From positions 118,086,281-118,150,280 of the forward strand of contig NC_135498.1 of assembly GCF_052857255.1 (NCBI RefSeq): a stretch of 64,000 nucleotides of DNA, in the 5' to 3' direction. Below the pieces are notes generated by a model. It searched no databases and was not told the DNA's origin. It saw nothing but the letters and a program-made list of their open reading frames with translations. The position numbers and the translations under genes were made by a program. Numbering within the stretch: the stretch's first letter is position 1; each line of letters opens with the position of its first letter. This document shows positions 10,501 to 20,980 of this stretch, piece after piece. This stretch comes from Amblyomma americanum. Taxonomy: Eukaryota > Arthropoda > Arachnida > Ixodida > Ixodidae.

Positions 10501-11058
10501 ATCTTTCATATTTCGCGGTCTCCCTTTATAACGCGGAAAAAAGGACCGCGTGAGACATATCGAGCAGACATATCGGGAGACATATCGGGAAACAATTTTT
10601 TAGATGTAATTTTGAAGGTGCTCTACAACTTTGCTTATCATACTTGGGATCTGCAGCGAATATTTAGAGAGTTGATGAATTAAACAAAGCTAATGAAATA
10701 GTTCAGGAAAAGTAAAAAAAATAATATAGGTTAGCTTAGCTAATCCAGGATATACAAAGCGAAAGATGCCGACGTTCACTATGTTCATATGCGTTGCCGT
10801 TGGCAACGTTCTAGATGGCGATGGCTTTCAGCAAAGCAAGGGCGCATAACTGGCTCCAAGGATTTGAGGAGCCCTCATTCGTGCTTGGAAACATGTGGCG
10901 GTGGTGAGACAGCGATGTGGCCTGAATGCATTAGCGCTGACAGCGTTGTGGCTGACATGCGGCACTGCAGCAGCAGCTAGGCCGCAGCGTTCATTTGATG
11001 ATCAATCTCTTGCGATCAACCATTAACTGCATGCCACCTCCCAGGGTGGCAGGGAGGG
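10501..11058. other. No gene; small repeats only
   Basis: AT-rich non-coding DNA. At 10552-10590 AGACATATCG is repeated three times with variation. At about 10785-10870 a decayed piece of the composite repeat (GTTGGCAACGTTCTAG, GCGCATAACTGGCTCC) lies in plus orientation. Confidence 0.5.
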
Positions 11059-11470
11059 CCCACTGCCTATCCAGTGTGCGGAACGCTGTCAAAGCAGGCT
11101 TTTGCAGTTGAACACCAACACCACGCACACGAATACGAGATTGCGGTCTTCAATGACCCACAGAGCCGGTTGTGCACCTTTCCTTTCCTGAAAATTAACG
11201 GCCTTTGCAAAGGGTTCAGCGCCAATGCACTCTATGAAGGCCGTCGGCTCACTTGCTTTGTTTGGTTTTTCAGGAAATGAAATGGCGAACTAACCGTCTC
11301 ACATATCTCGGTTGACACCCGAACCGCGGCGTAAAGGAAGGGTTAAGAGAGGGAGGGAAAGAAGACAGAGAGAACTGAAAATGGAAAGTTTGATGTTGAG
11401 GAAAGGCGCGGCGCTGCGCAGCGGCGGAACACCTGTGGCTCGGTGCTACTAGTGGCGCATGCGCAGTAGT
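11059..11470 (-). repeat. Composite repeat, third copy, without SINE
   Basis: Reverse-complement match to 3250-3960 and 56300-57000: CCAGTGTGCGGAACGC, then GTTGAACACCAACACCACG, GGTCTTCAATGACCC, then GCTCACTTGCTTTGTTTGG and AGGAAAGGCGCGGCGC at the far end. It lacks the SINE present at 3383 and 56423, so it acts as an empty site for that insertion. Confidence 0.65.
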
Positions 11471-11590
11471 GACTACGGAGCGAGAGAGAGAGAGAAATTC
11501 GCCGTGCGTGACGTCACTCGTGCACCTACATACACCGGCTCACGCGAAGCGCGGTTTTGACTAGCGTAGTGAAGTTTTTCGCTTCAAAAT
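11471..11590 (-). repeat. Dispersed repeat shared with 20677-20790
   Basis: GCGTGACGTCACTCGTGC and GCGAAGCGCGGTTTTGACTAGC..TAGTGAAG.TTTTCGCTTCAAAA match the reverse complement of 20677-20770. A short AG run (11487-11501) and a TGACGTCA site are inside. Class unknown. Confidence 0.5.
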
Positions 11591-12099
11591 AGCCTGAGTG
11601 ACTCTAAGCTAGTGCCAATATTATGCACTCGGTTCTATTGGCGTCCGAAGTTGCATTCATTTTTAGGACCTTGGCTCAAGTTATGTGGGACAACCTGTAT
11701 ATTCGATATTGCCGAAACATGGTGATTTATAATTCGTCACTGTTTCAATGTATGACAACAGTGAACGTTATTCCGTTAAGTTATCGGAGGCTTACGCTAA
11801 TGTCCCTTTGGTTTAATTCATAGTTGTGTACAACGAATCGGTGAGATATTCCTAGACTATTTCGTTACTTAGCAGTTCACATATGCAGATGACTACTCGT
11901 CTTTCGCCGGAGAAGGATTTGTTGAGAACAGCATGGAAGTGTAGCCAACGTCATTTTGACGCTGTTGTCTTCTTAAAATGTTGCAATTATTGCATGTTTT
12001 GACAACAAATGCATTCCAACAGGCCTTTTAACATTTGCAGTTTTCGTGAATGACCCAAGCTTCTCGTTGAGTCCCCTATGAGGCCGCGTGCGCTATATT
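11591..12099. other. No feature seen
   Basis: AT-rich, no open frame of note and no repeat match found by eye. Confidence 0.4.
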
Positions 12100-12640
12100 A
12101 TCTCTCAATCCTCACCCTCATGTAGATAAGGCTGACTAATCGCTGTTCAGGAGAACGGCTTCTCCCATATCCCTAAAACTTATCGTGTCCTTTGACAGGT
12201 TCACACCCCTTATCCCCGGAAACTACTTAATCTCATCTGCCCATCTGATATTCTGCCGCCTGCTTCCCTTGCTTCCTCCTATGATCCTACAACTTATGAC
12301 GATCGGTTATCTGCCTTGACATCACATGTGTTCGCAATGGCCGTTTGTTCTTGATATCAAATACGCTAAGATGTAGCTGAGTGTGTTCACTGGCCAATTC
12401 TCCCCTATTTATGTGTCGTAACGTGCATCTACCATGTTGATTTCTATAGTCCGCTGTGCTACCCGGAACCTAATTACAAAGCTTCCCGTAATTATAGCCA
12501 ATGTTTCGGCTTCATATGTAAGCGTGGGCAAGAATAAAATGTTTAATGCTTTTGTTGTGAAGGATACTGGAAACCAGCTATTCATGACCTGAGAGTTGCT
12601 GCTCAATACACAACACAAAATGATTTTTTTTTATTTTCCT
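12100..12640 (-). pseudogene. RTE-type LINE fragment, C-terminal part
   Basis: On the minus strand 12618-12409 translates to KALNILFLPTLTYEAETLAIITG...RVAQRTIE, matching the 'vfnq.vLPtltYgaEtW.lt...kl..aQRameR' block near the end of RTE reverse transcriptases. Further 3' (12100-12330) the opposite strand shows TTAATCTCATCTGCCCATCTGATATTCTGCCGCC, the complement of the conserved RTE 3' coding end. The same family is better preserved at 28716-30425 and 60295-61945. Confidence 0.6.
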
Positions 12641-12883
12641 GGTTATTTTCATTGCGTCGTCATAATGAGCATCTATCTGCCGTTAGTAGATGCATCCATA
12701 TTTCGCATACAAAAGTAAAATAATCTGCCCTTCCGAGACAAGTGGAAAAAGAAAGTGCCGCCACCGTCTGGAAGACGTTGGAGTAAGGAGCGTTAGCTGC
12801 TTGGTAGCGCGATCTATAGTCCATGCGATGTATTTCCACGTGAATAGTCTACTTTTCCGTACATCTCGGCGAGCGGGTGGCTT

Positions 12884-12972
12884 CCGCCTTGAGGTCGCAT
12901 ATTTTTTGACCAATTTGGTCCAAAAAAGTTTTCCGACTTTTTTGAGGGCTATTTTTCCTTACCTCAAGGCGG
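12884..12972. repeat. 12-bp inverted repeat pair
   Basis: CCGCCTTGAGGT at 12884-12895 and its exact complement ACCTCAAGGCGG at 12961-12972 enclose 65 bases of AT-rich sequence. It could be a small MITE or a hairpin. Confidence 0.4.
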
Positions 12973-12983
12973 TAGGTGCCCCG

Positions 12984-13230
12984 AATGAATGATGAATGAA
13001 TGAATGAATGAATGAATGAAAACTTTATTGTCCACCGAGAAGGAGCCCCGAAAGCCGCGGTCCCGGCACGCAGACCTGGGACGCGGGTAGGGAATCCGCC
13101 GCTACTAAGGACAAGTGCTTAGCTTTTTTGCGGCCTCATCCGCTAGGCGGGTGGCTTGCTGCTGGATGGCGGGGTCCTCGCACCGCAGCGAAACTTGTCA
13201 GGCTTCAGCACTGTTGATGTTCAATCCGGC
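12984..13230 (-). mobile_element. LINE 3' end
   Basis: On the minus strand: codons for CEDPAIQQQATRLADEAAKK followed by a stop, a short UTR, AATAAAGT, then a simple tail of ATTC units (plus-strand GAATGAATGAAT at 12984-13020). The peptide resembles the LINE end at 15986-16060 (NKPIRLAAEAAKR). Confidence 0.6.
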
Positions 13231-14314
13231 GCCCGGGGAATCGGCGTATTCCCAAACAATGTGACGAAACTGCCCCTGTCACCACAATTCGCCATGAGGT
13301 ACGAAATTGAGCTACCGAGTGCTGACGTCAAGGCCGCCATTTTAAGCCGGACCAGAAATAAATATTAACCTAATTAGGCGATACTGGTGTCTTTTATGTT
13401 GTACTCATCGAGCCCGTTACGAAGTACCATTAGTGAGATTATGACGTCATGGGTTAAATTATTATAAGCAATGAATTTAAGCATAACTGTAACTAAATAT
13501 TTACTTTGTTCGCTAAGTATGGTGTCTAACGAGTTCTACTCATCTAGACGAGTCCAAATATTTAATTTGTTTTAGGATGGCCTCATTATTACTTAGTATA
13601 AGCAAGTAATCATAGTCAAGTGGCTAGCTGATTTTGACGTCACAAAATCAGTGACCTCCCCAATCATTCACCAATTCGATATACTAATGACGTCACCAAT
13701 CATTCACCAACTGGGTCGGTATATCGATTTCCTATGGGTGGCCGCCATCTTGAATTCCTCGGCTTTACGCCGAATGAAGCTGGTAGCAGACCCCACGAAA
13801 TCGAGAACCGTCATGAATAAGAGCTAACGGTCTTAAAGCTTTATAGATGTTTGCAATATTTTGAACGGCGATTTTTATACTTTGGCTGTCTCAGTACTGG
13901 ATTTTTTTTGCTATTAGTCTCCTAAGGTACTTATCAAGGCAGTGTGATCAGCGAATCGCGAATTGCCAGGCTATTGCCGATCAGCTTTTACCGCTAAATC
14001 TTCTCAGTCCGCGGTCCTGAATACGTAAATTTAACACGCGGTGGATAGCAGTGAATAGATATTGTCGCTCCGGACTGACGTCCTTTCTGACTTGGATATT
14101 ACTACTCTCCTTACAGATGTATATTGTACCTATAAGGTCGCTATAGTTGCATTTTCAGCAGCTTTGCAAATTTATCTTCTAAACACTGGAAAGGCAATGC
14201 CCACTGAACTGCTGTGGATTCACATAAGTGAAACGTTATCTCCTATTATCGCAGGGCAATATCGGGGTTGCTTATAATCTGCGTATACGTTTATCACCTG
14301 GTTCAAGGTGTAAA
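13231..14314. other. No gene seen
   Basis: AT-rich. AATCATTCACCAA occurs twice (about 13661 and 13692) around TGACGTCA-like motifs, a local duplication. Nothing codes convincingly. Confidence 0.4.
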
Positions 14315-14553
14315 CAGCCGCCGCGGTGGCTGAGTGGTTATGGCGCGCTGCGGATGGCCCGAAAGACGCGGGTTCGATCCCGGACGCGGCGGTCGAATTT
14401 CGATGGAGGCGAAATTCTAGGGGCCCGTGCACTGTGCGTTCTCAGCGCACGTTAAAGAACCCTAGGTGGTCGAAATTCACGGAGCCCTTCACTACGGCGT
14501 CTCCCATACTCTGAGTCGCTTTGATACGTCAAACCCGCATAAGCCATAAACCA
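14315..14553 (+). mobile_element. SINE type B with target-site duplication
   Basis: Head GGTGGCTGAGTGGTTATGGCG, B box GGTTCGATCCC, body GTTAAAGAACCCTAGGTGG and CTTCACTACGGC, end GAGTCGCTTTGATACG...AAGCCATAAACCA. The flanks are an identical 12-mer, TCAAGGTGTAAA, at 14303-14314 and 14554-14565. This shows a complete LINE-mediated insertion and fixes the true ends of the type B family. Confidence 0.9.
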
Positions 14554-15640
14554 TCAAGGTGTAAATATGGGCCGCAGCCACTCGTCGTTAGGAAGGCCAG
14601 CCACCTTCGTTGGTCAACGAAAGTCTAAGATTCCTCAAAATTTTCAACGATTACCTTCGGGAACACCTTGCATGATCATGGTATGTTAGCTGATGCAAGG
14701 TGAGCTACTCTGGTATCGAGAAATTCTTTTGCTCAGCTTATCCCGCTGTCTGCGGTATAGGAAATCCATCTTGAACTCTTATATTACCAGTAAAGTGTTT
14801 TCAGCACTCAGCGCTAATTTCGCGGTGCTCAATGCACGGGAGGCGATGCAGGGAAATTTTAACAAAAAAAAAACTGGTGATGATGACTGCCAGCTCCAAA
14901 ACCCAGGGCATTATTACGGACGGAATGGTGTTCGCACCCTCGCCTTAGTCGGAGTTGTTTTACGATTCGGCATGGTTTACTCCTTCAGTTGAGTAGAACC
15001 ACTACCCGGTTAAAGAATGATTTGATAAACATGTGGAATAACTCGAACATTTGCCTGTACTTAAACGCTCGGATAATGATGGGACACCTTCGGCAGCTCC
15101 TCTAAAGCTGCCTGCGCCACTCACGCCAGACGTCCATGAGAAGTTATCGCTCGGAATGTGCATCTTTATTTCCTTTGTCTGCACTTTGTTCAATGCTTCA
15201 GCTTGTCTGAAAGTCCGGCAGAAAATACGCATTTTTTTCTCGTCGCATTTCTATTGCGGCAAGATCAGACTGATTTATGAAGCCTGAAGAGTGAATTAGG
15301 TGCATTGTCTTCGCTGTAATTACTGGAATCGCCTAAATTCCAGCCTCAGGGGAGTAACACTCCAAACAGCTGAAATCAGACTCTAAACAATTGAATTTCT
15401 CATGCATAAAGAGAACCTGAAGCACTTTTCGAAAAAAAAAATGAGTGCTCTACGTCATTTTTGAGCTTTCATTCCGCTGAAAAAGAATATCTCATTAAAA
15501 AACAGCGGAAATAAAGGCAAAAAGCTGTTTTTGTTTGGATGAAAACGCGCCGCATCGGCCCAGGGCGCCGAGCCAACGCCGCTCTTGCCCGCGATTGGCC
15601 GGGACGGTCGTGACGTCATCCACGGGATCTCCGGCCGGCA
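14554..15640. other. No gene seen
   Basis: Mixed-composition DNA with short open frames only. From about 15540 it becomes GC-rich (CGCCGCATCGGCCCAGGGCG, GATTGGCCGGGACGG, TGACGTCA), which may be the promoter of the exon-like stretch at 15704. Confidence 0.4.
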
Positions 15641-15703
15641 CCGGCGGAGTTGCTGCGTAGCGCGTTGCTTCAGCTGACTTTTAAAGACTACTTTTTGGAA
15701 ATT

Positions 15704-15859
15704 ATGGATAATTCAAGCAGTGTTGAACAGTTTGGACTTTCACCATGCATATTCGAGCCATCAGCAGCTTCAGAAAACGGCGGAACCAACGACACCGCGG
15801 AGTGCGCCGGCAGCGAAAGTCAATTCGCGACTTTTTCACGTGTTGGAAATCTCGACTGG
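15704..15859 (+). pseudogene. Possible P2X7-like-domain exon, cut by a LINE
   Basis: From ATG 15704 the frame reads MDNSSSVEQFGLSPCIFEPS... and ends ...FSRVGNLDW at 15859. The spacing of FEP, an acidic/serine linker and RVGNxxW recalls the N-terminal part of P2X7-like C-terminal-domain proteins common in tick and coral genomes, where a cysteine cluster follows W. Here the cysteine part is missing; the next base starts the tail of a minus-strand LINE (15860). The region upstream is GC-rich with a TGACGTCA motif. The match is from memory of the family pattern, so the call is tentative. It may also be an exon end with intron following. Confidence 0.35.
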
Positions 15860-16340
15860 ATGGAGGGATGGATAACAGCTTTTATTTGCACCGGAAATGG
15901 AGACCGCTTACTACTCCCGACCCCGGCGGGCAGGACTGAAGGGCGGTGGCCGGAGCCTCTGTGACTAAAGCCTAAGAAATAGATTTTATCTCTTCGCGGC
16001 CTCAGCCGCCAGGCGGATTGGCTTGTTTCTGCCGAGCGGGTACTTCGCTGCACAGCAGGGGTTCCCAGCATTCTCTGCTACCAATATCTTCTTCGAAACC
16101 AAGATAGTCAGCGCATTTCCATATTCTTTGCTTCCGCGTAACCGTGGAACCGCCGTACTGTCGGAACCTGGACGAGCGCGCGCAAACCTATTCCGAAATC
16201 GTCGAGAACTACAGACTAAACAGACAACTGATGCCACCGCCGGATAAGAAGCTAAGTAATAGAGAAGCGACGGTATGGCGGCGCCTGCAAGCCGGAAATT
16301 TCGTTAACCCAGTATGGGCCTTTCACGTCCTACCAGGGTA
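15860..16340. mobile_element. LINE with 5' inversion
   Basis: The minus-strand part (15860-16130) has a tail of ATCC units (plus GGATGGAGGGATGGATAA), a TAA at 15986-15988 and codons for NKPIRLAAEAAKR. The plus-strand part (about 16140-16340) reads DERAQTYSEIVENYRLNRQL, PPPDKKLSNREATVWRRLQ and VWAFHVLPG, which belongs just upstream in the same LINE C-terminus. Opposite orientation of adjacent halves is the signature of twin priming. Confidence 0.6.
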
Positions 16341-17489
16341 ACATGAAAACGAAATCTCGAAACGTAGTTGTGTACCGCTGCTGCATAAAAGCCTGGCCAC
16401 CAACTTCTTTCCGGCGACAGTTTGTGTGTGTCTTCTGCTCCTGCGTCTTTTTTTCGCTGTTTTTTTTTCTCTTGACGAACTTCTTGTAACGCCTGTAAAC
16501 ATGATCTAATTCAGATCATCGGCACGCTTAGACGAGTCGCGCAAGGTAAAGCATTTGTTTGTTCATTTATTTTGAATTACTCGCCTAATTACTCCCGAGG
16601 GCCTTTTAGAACTACAAAAGAATGCCAAACTGGATGAGTTGGAGTGGGTGCACTGCTGTAATAGAGCGCGAAGAGACGAGGCCACCGGGAGGAAGCTCCT
16701 GTCTGCGCTTTCATTCTTTCGCGTGTTCGGGCTACAGTCAACCATGAAACTTCTGCACTTACCCCCGTACATTGTTTTTTTTTGCATGCTGAATACGCTT
16801 TTGAAGAATAATTATGGCGGCGTTTCGGAGCTCACAGTTCTGTTCATCAAATAGAGTGTGCTGTGTGCTGTGAGATATAGTTGCTGCTGTTGCGTATCGA
16901 GATAACCGGAAGAATTACTTGTGGGTGACATACATGTATGCGTAGCGCGGCTCGACAACTTTGCCGTTCTGACTCAAGGACAAATTTGCGTTAATTCTGG
17001 TGCCATTGTCGATCGCCAGCCATGACCAAGCGCTCATGAATGCAAATGTTTGCTTTGATCAAGAATACTAGGCTTATATAATCGCTTTTTTGTTCAGTTA
17101 GGTGCAGCTGCGTTTGCTGTGCGCTAAAGAAAGATTAAGAGGATTGCTTGTGCTGCCATGAGGTGCAAGCAATCAGGAAAAAGCAAAAAGGCACACAGTG
17201 CATAACGAGCTCAAAAAAGTTCAAGACTGTGTGCCTTAAAGACAGTGCTCAAAGTGGCCTTTGCTCAGCATGGATGTGGACCAGCTGGAAAAGGCAAAGA
17301 GTTTACAAACATGTAAGAAAGTAATATAACGAAAAGAGAAATATTGCTGCACATAATTTGTGCACGCAGTTTCGGCATGCTGCATACCACAACATTGCCT
17401 GGATTACGTGGAAGAGGCTGGGGAGAAAAACCGACGGATTCTACCAAGCTGTGTGCTGAGCACTATTATGCGCTCAGCAGACATACGTG
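16341..17489. other. No secure gene
   Basis: Contains T-rich runs (16447-16470, 16770-16780) and one stretch (17376-17457) with GWGEKPTDSTKLCAEHY that faintly recalls the end of a THAP finger, without the required upstream C2 part. Nothing else is recognisable. Confidence 0.35.
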
Positions 17490-17612
17490 CTATTATAATA
17501 ATTATAATAATAATAATAATATTATGTGTGCTAATATAAGAGACTGTGCTATTATAATAATATAATAATATAATATATTATAATAATATAATGTGTGCTA
17601 TTATAAGAGACT
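17490..17612. repeat. ATT/ATA microsatellite with embedded duplication
   Basis: Runs of TAA/TTA and ATAATAT are interrupted by the repeated motif GTGTGCTA..ATAAGAGACTGTG (about 17525 and 17592), so a unit of about 65 bp has been duplicated inside the microsatellite. Confidence 0.8.
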
Positions 17613-17828
17613 GTGCGCATAGCGGGGTAGATGCGATAGGCTTTAGGACATTATAAATATAGAAGGGACGCTACGGTGGAGCAATTGCCGGCAGCTAAAG
17701 CAAGGCTAACCCCACATGCAGCATTGAACACCTCAACTCAACTCGCTGTTGGAAAGAAGTGCCATGCCTAAACTGGTTTATATACAGGCTTCAAGCATTA
17801 CACGGAGCGCCCGAACGAGAGAAAGTAA

Positions 17829-18014
17829 ACGGCACTGGCAGAAGATTACGTTGATCTGTGGTTCGCCAAAGCGCGGGCCGCAGCAAAGCAAGCGCAGCCG
17901 GACGGCCAGCCGACTCTCCGTGAATGGCGTCAGTTCCGGCAGTTGTCCCTCTCTGCCGTCCCCCCACCCGGCGCTTCCGGAAGCGACGAGGGCGTGCCGG
18001 CGGCGGGTTTTTAA
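17829..18014 (+). CDS. Unidentified short open frame, possible gene fragment
   Basis: 61 codons from just after a stop to TAA 18012-18014, reading AEDYVDLWFAKARAAAKQ, then QPTLREWRQFRQLS and SAVPPP. Base composition is GC-rich (unlike its surroundings) and the peptide is not repetitive, so it may be the end of an exon or of a transposon protein. No start codon in a good context and no family is recognised. Confidence 0.22.
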   Translation, partial: TALAEDYVDLWFAKARAAAKQAQPDGQPTLREWRQFRQLSLSAVPPPGASGSDEGVPAAGF

Positions 18015-18109
18015 GAAGTGATTGCAGCTCTGCGAACAGTCGGGGAAAAATTTACACACATGATTGTCTAGGTCATTTCTTCCCAACCACAGCGTTTCAT
18101 GCGATTTGG

Positions 18110-18388
18110 AAACCGTTAGAACCCCACCGCGGCGGCTGCGTTTTTATGGCGGAAAAACGCTAAGGCCCCCGTGTGCTGTGCGATGTCAGTGCACGTTAAA
18201 GATTCCCAGGTGGTCTAAATTATTCCGGAGCCCTCCACTACGGCACCTCTATCTTCCTTTCTTCTTTCACTCCCTCCTTTACCATTCCTTTACGGCGCGG
18301 TTCAGGTGTCCAACGATATATGAGACATATACTGCGCCATTTCCATTCCCCCAAAACCAATTATTATTATTATTATTAAACCGTTAGA
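18110..18388 (+). mobile_element. 5'-truncated Ruka-like SINE with target-site duplication
   Basis: The SINE body (18121-18377) starts after the tRNA-like head, at ACCCCACCGCGGCGGCTGCG, and runs to a tail CCAATTATTATTATTATTATT. The exact 11-mer AAACCGTTAGA flanks it at 18110-18120 and 18378-18388. Because the duplication is perfect, loss of the head happened during insertion and not by later deletion. It lacks the pol III promoter. Confidence 0.93.
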
Positions 18389-18889
18389 GCTTCCCTTTAA
18401 AGAAATTAAGTTTCGAGCCATTTTTGTTGGATGAACACAAGTCACGCAGGGGAAGATGGCATCTCGCGTCTTGTGCTCGGCACCAAAATTAGCAAATAAA
18501 GAAATTCTACTTTCATTCGTTGCGAACCACCTAGATTTGCTACATGCTTTGTGGACGTTCAGGTTCACGGATTTGCAAGAATGCAGTTTAGAAGGAATGA
18601 ATACAACCTTCTCACGATTAGCTTAGGATTATTTCTCTCACGTAGCGGTTGATGTCTTTAGCTGTAGGTTTATTGCTCCTTAATTCAACTGGTATTAAAC
18701 AGCAATCCACATGTCTAAAGAACAGAAAGTTAATGTGAGGATGTCAGATGCAGACGCAATGTCAACGTGACATTGTTAAGGAGCTCGTGGCACTAAAACC
18801 CTGTGTCGCCGGCGTCAGCCGTGAGCGAAAAATCTCGTCCTCCTCCTCCCAATGTATGCCATTGCCCCAACAGATAGCCAGCGACGGCA
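18389..18889. other. No feature seen
   Basis: AT-rich, no long open frame, no repeat match found. Confidence 0.4.
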
Positions 18890-19712
18890 GCGCAAGGAAT
18901 GGAAGGGACGCCTGTTACATATTTCGGAGGACAACCCGGACCGCGCCGCAAGGAAAGGAAAATGAAATGAAAATTGGTTTTAAGGAAAAGAAGTGGGCCC
19001 TGTATCACATATCTCTATGGACACGCGAACCTCGCAATAAGGAAAGAAAATGAAATGAAAATTGGTTTTAAGGAAAAGAAGTGGGCCCTGTATCACATAT
19101 CTCTCTTGACACGCGAACCTCGCAATAAGGAAAGAAAAATGAAATGAAAATTGGTTTTAAGGAAAAGAAGTGGACCCTGTATCATATATCTCTCTGGACA
19201 CGCGAACCTCGCAATAAGGAAAGAAAAATGAAATGAAAATTGGTTTTAAGGAAAAGAAGTGGGCCCTGTATCCCATATCTCTCTGGACACGCGAACCTCG
19301 CAATAAGGAAAGAAAAATGAAATGAAAATTGGTTTTAAGGAAAGAAGTGGACCCGTATCACATATCTCTCTGGACACGCGAACCTCGCAATAAGGAAAAA
19401 AAATGAAATAAAAGTTGGTTTTAAGGAAAAGAAGTGGGCCCTGTATCACATATCTCTCTGGACACGCGAACCTCGCAATAAGGAAAGAGAAATGAAATTA
19501 AAACTGGTTTTAAGGAAAAGAAGTGGGCCCTGTATTACATATCTTTCTGGACACGCGAACCTCGCAATAAGGAAAGAAAAATGAAATGAAAATTGGTTCT
19601 GAGCAAAAGATGTTCGCCCTGTATCACATATCTCTGTGGGCACGCGAACCTCGCCGTAAGGAAAGGAAAATGAAATATAAATTCATTTTTAAGGAAAGGA
19701 AGTGACGCGTCT
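18890..19712 (-). repeat. Tandem array of an 89-bp unit derived from the SINE tail
   Basis: The marker TGAAATGAAAATTGGTTTTA, or a slight variant, starts at 18963, 19051, 19140, 19229, 19318, 19404, 19493, 19582 and 19671, giving spacings of 86-89 bp. Each unit contains ATATCTCTCTGGACACGCGAA and CTCGCAATAAGG, the reverse complement of the Ruka-like tail segment (CCTTACGGCGCGGTTCAGGTGTCC.. to TTTCC). The first unit (from about 18900) keeps the SINE-like GACCGCGCCGCAAGG. Middle units are nearly identical, so amplification was recent. Units hold no spacers of unique sequence. Confidence 0.93.
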
Positions 19713-20299
19713 GACATATCTCTAGTTTGGGCGCAGTGGGTCCCTGCAGGCACGCAGGAATCACGCGTGAGCTGCTAAAAACGCAGCGCACATCCGAAGC
19801 GCGTTCACCACGAAGCTTGCGGCTTGGTGAACATTGGTTCAGCGCGGAAGCTATGCTGGCAATCGTGGCATCGGGTTTCTGGAGAACCATGTGCCGACCA
19901 AATAAGACTGCGACTTGAGCCCCGCGCGTTTCGGCAAGGCTCCTGGCAGCGCATCTACGTGGTTTGCCACTCCGCGCGTCCGTTTCGTGCGTCCGTTTCA
20001 CCGTACGTAGCAGAGCGATTTGTCTAACGGGCCAGCCGTCGCGCCGAACGGGCGATGGCATTCCGTGGACTCCCTCGCAGTGCTCCAACACGCTGTAGCA
20101 TTCAACTCTTAAAGGCGAGGCTTAAGCGTCCTACATTTTTTTTTACAATGTGAATATGAGGCGACTGGGACGAAGAATTTTGCAGTCCACCAAGTCCACG
20201 AAGCTTCGGCCCTTCAATGATAAGGGCATTCGACTGCTGCGCCAGAGTACACGCGATCGATCCAGTCGGCTGAGGCAGCGTTTCGATAGAGCTTAACCG
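19713..20299. other. No gene seen
   Basis: GC-balanced sequence with no convincing frame. At 20108-20132 CTTAAAGGCGAGGCTTAAGCG is an imperfect palindrome around AGGCTT; it resembles a motif I associate with dispersed tick repeats. Confidence 0.35.
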
Positions 20300-20490
20300 C
20301 AAACGCGCCAGTGTGTTGTGCGTTGTCAGTGGAGATTACGTAGTCCCAGAAGGTCGAAATGATTCCGGAGCCCTCCTCTACGGCACCTCTTTGTTCCTTC
20401 ACTCCGTCCTTTATCCCTTCACTCACGCCGCGGTTCAGGTGTCCACGCACACATGTGAGGAAGTTACTGCGTCATTGCCTGTCTTCAAAA
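20300..20490 (+). mobile_element. Decayed Ruka-like SINE body
   Basis: CAGTGTGTTGTGCGTTGTCAGTG, GGTCGAAATGATTCCGGAGCCCTCCTCTACGGCACCTC and CGCGGTTCAGGTGTCC are clear SINE landmarks; the head is missing and the GTTAAAGATCCCC segment is changed. Confidence 0.75.
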
Positions 20491-20496
20491 GTGTAA

Positions 20497-20676
20497 ATTG
20501 TATATTGGTTATTGGAGAAAGGAAATGACGGAGTATCTCACATCTCGGCGGACCCATGAACCGCACCGTAAGTGAAGGGATAAAGGAGGAACTGACAGAA
20601 AAAAGGAAGAAATCGGTTCGTAGTGGCGGGCTCCGGAATAATTTCGAGTACCTTTGGATCTTTGACGTGCACTGAC
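20497..20676 (-). mobile_element. 5'-truncated SINE, opposite orientation
   Basis: Reverse complement of the SINE 3' half (TTGGTTATTGGAGAAAGGAAATG, CCGCACCGTAAG, GGGCTCCGGAATAATTTCGA, CTTTGACGTGCACTGAC). Together with 20300-20490 it forms an inverted SINE pair. Confidence 0.75.
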
Positions 20677-20790
20677 CAATTTTTGAAGCGAAAAGCTTCA
20701 CTATGCTAGTCAACACCGCGCTTCGCGCGAGCCGCCGCATGTCAGAGCACGAGTGACGTCACGCACAACGCAAGTGGCCTCCGCCGACTT
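20677..20790 (+). repeat. Dispersed repeat, partner of 11471-11590
   Basis: TTTTGAAGCGAAAAGCTTCACTATGCTAGTC then GCGCTTCGCGCGAGCCG and CACGAGTGACGTCACGC, in the opposite orientation to the copy at 11.5 kb. Confidence 0.5.
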
Positions 20791-20980
20791 CGTCGCCTGA
20801 CCTTTCGCCGCTGCCGCACGTGACGTCCCGCGCGGCGCAGGTGGCCACTGCCGCGCGCTATGCTCCAACGTTTGACGTTCGCCGCAAGCGTGTGTTCATC
20901 GCGGAGGCCGACTCTATAACCGCTTGCCAGTAATATAACCGCGACTGTATAACCGCTTGACTATATAACCGTGGGCTAAA

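Noticed and set aside
17344..17565. THAP zinc-finger protein or P-element remnant
   Set aside because: Only a short 'KPTDSTKLCAEHY' resemblance; the zinc-binding C-x-C start and the rest of the fold are missing.
18890..19712. CRISPR-like direct repeats
   Set aside because: Units are contiguous with no unique spacers, 89 bp long, and derived from a eukaryotic SINE.
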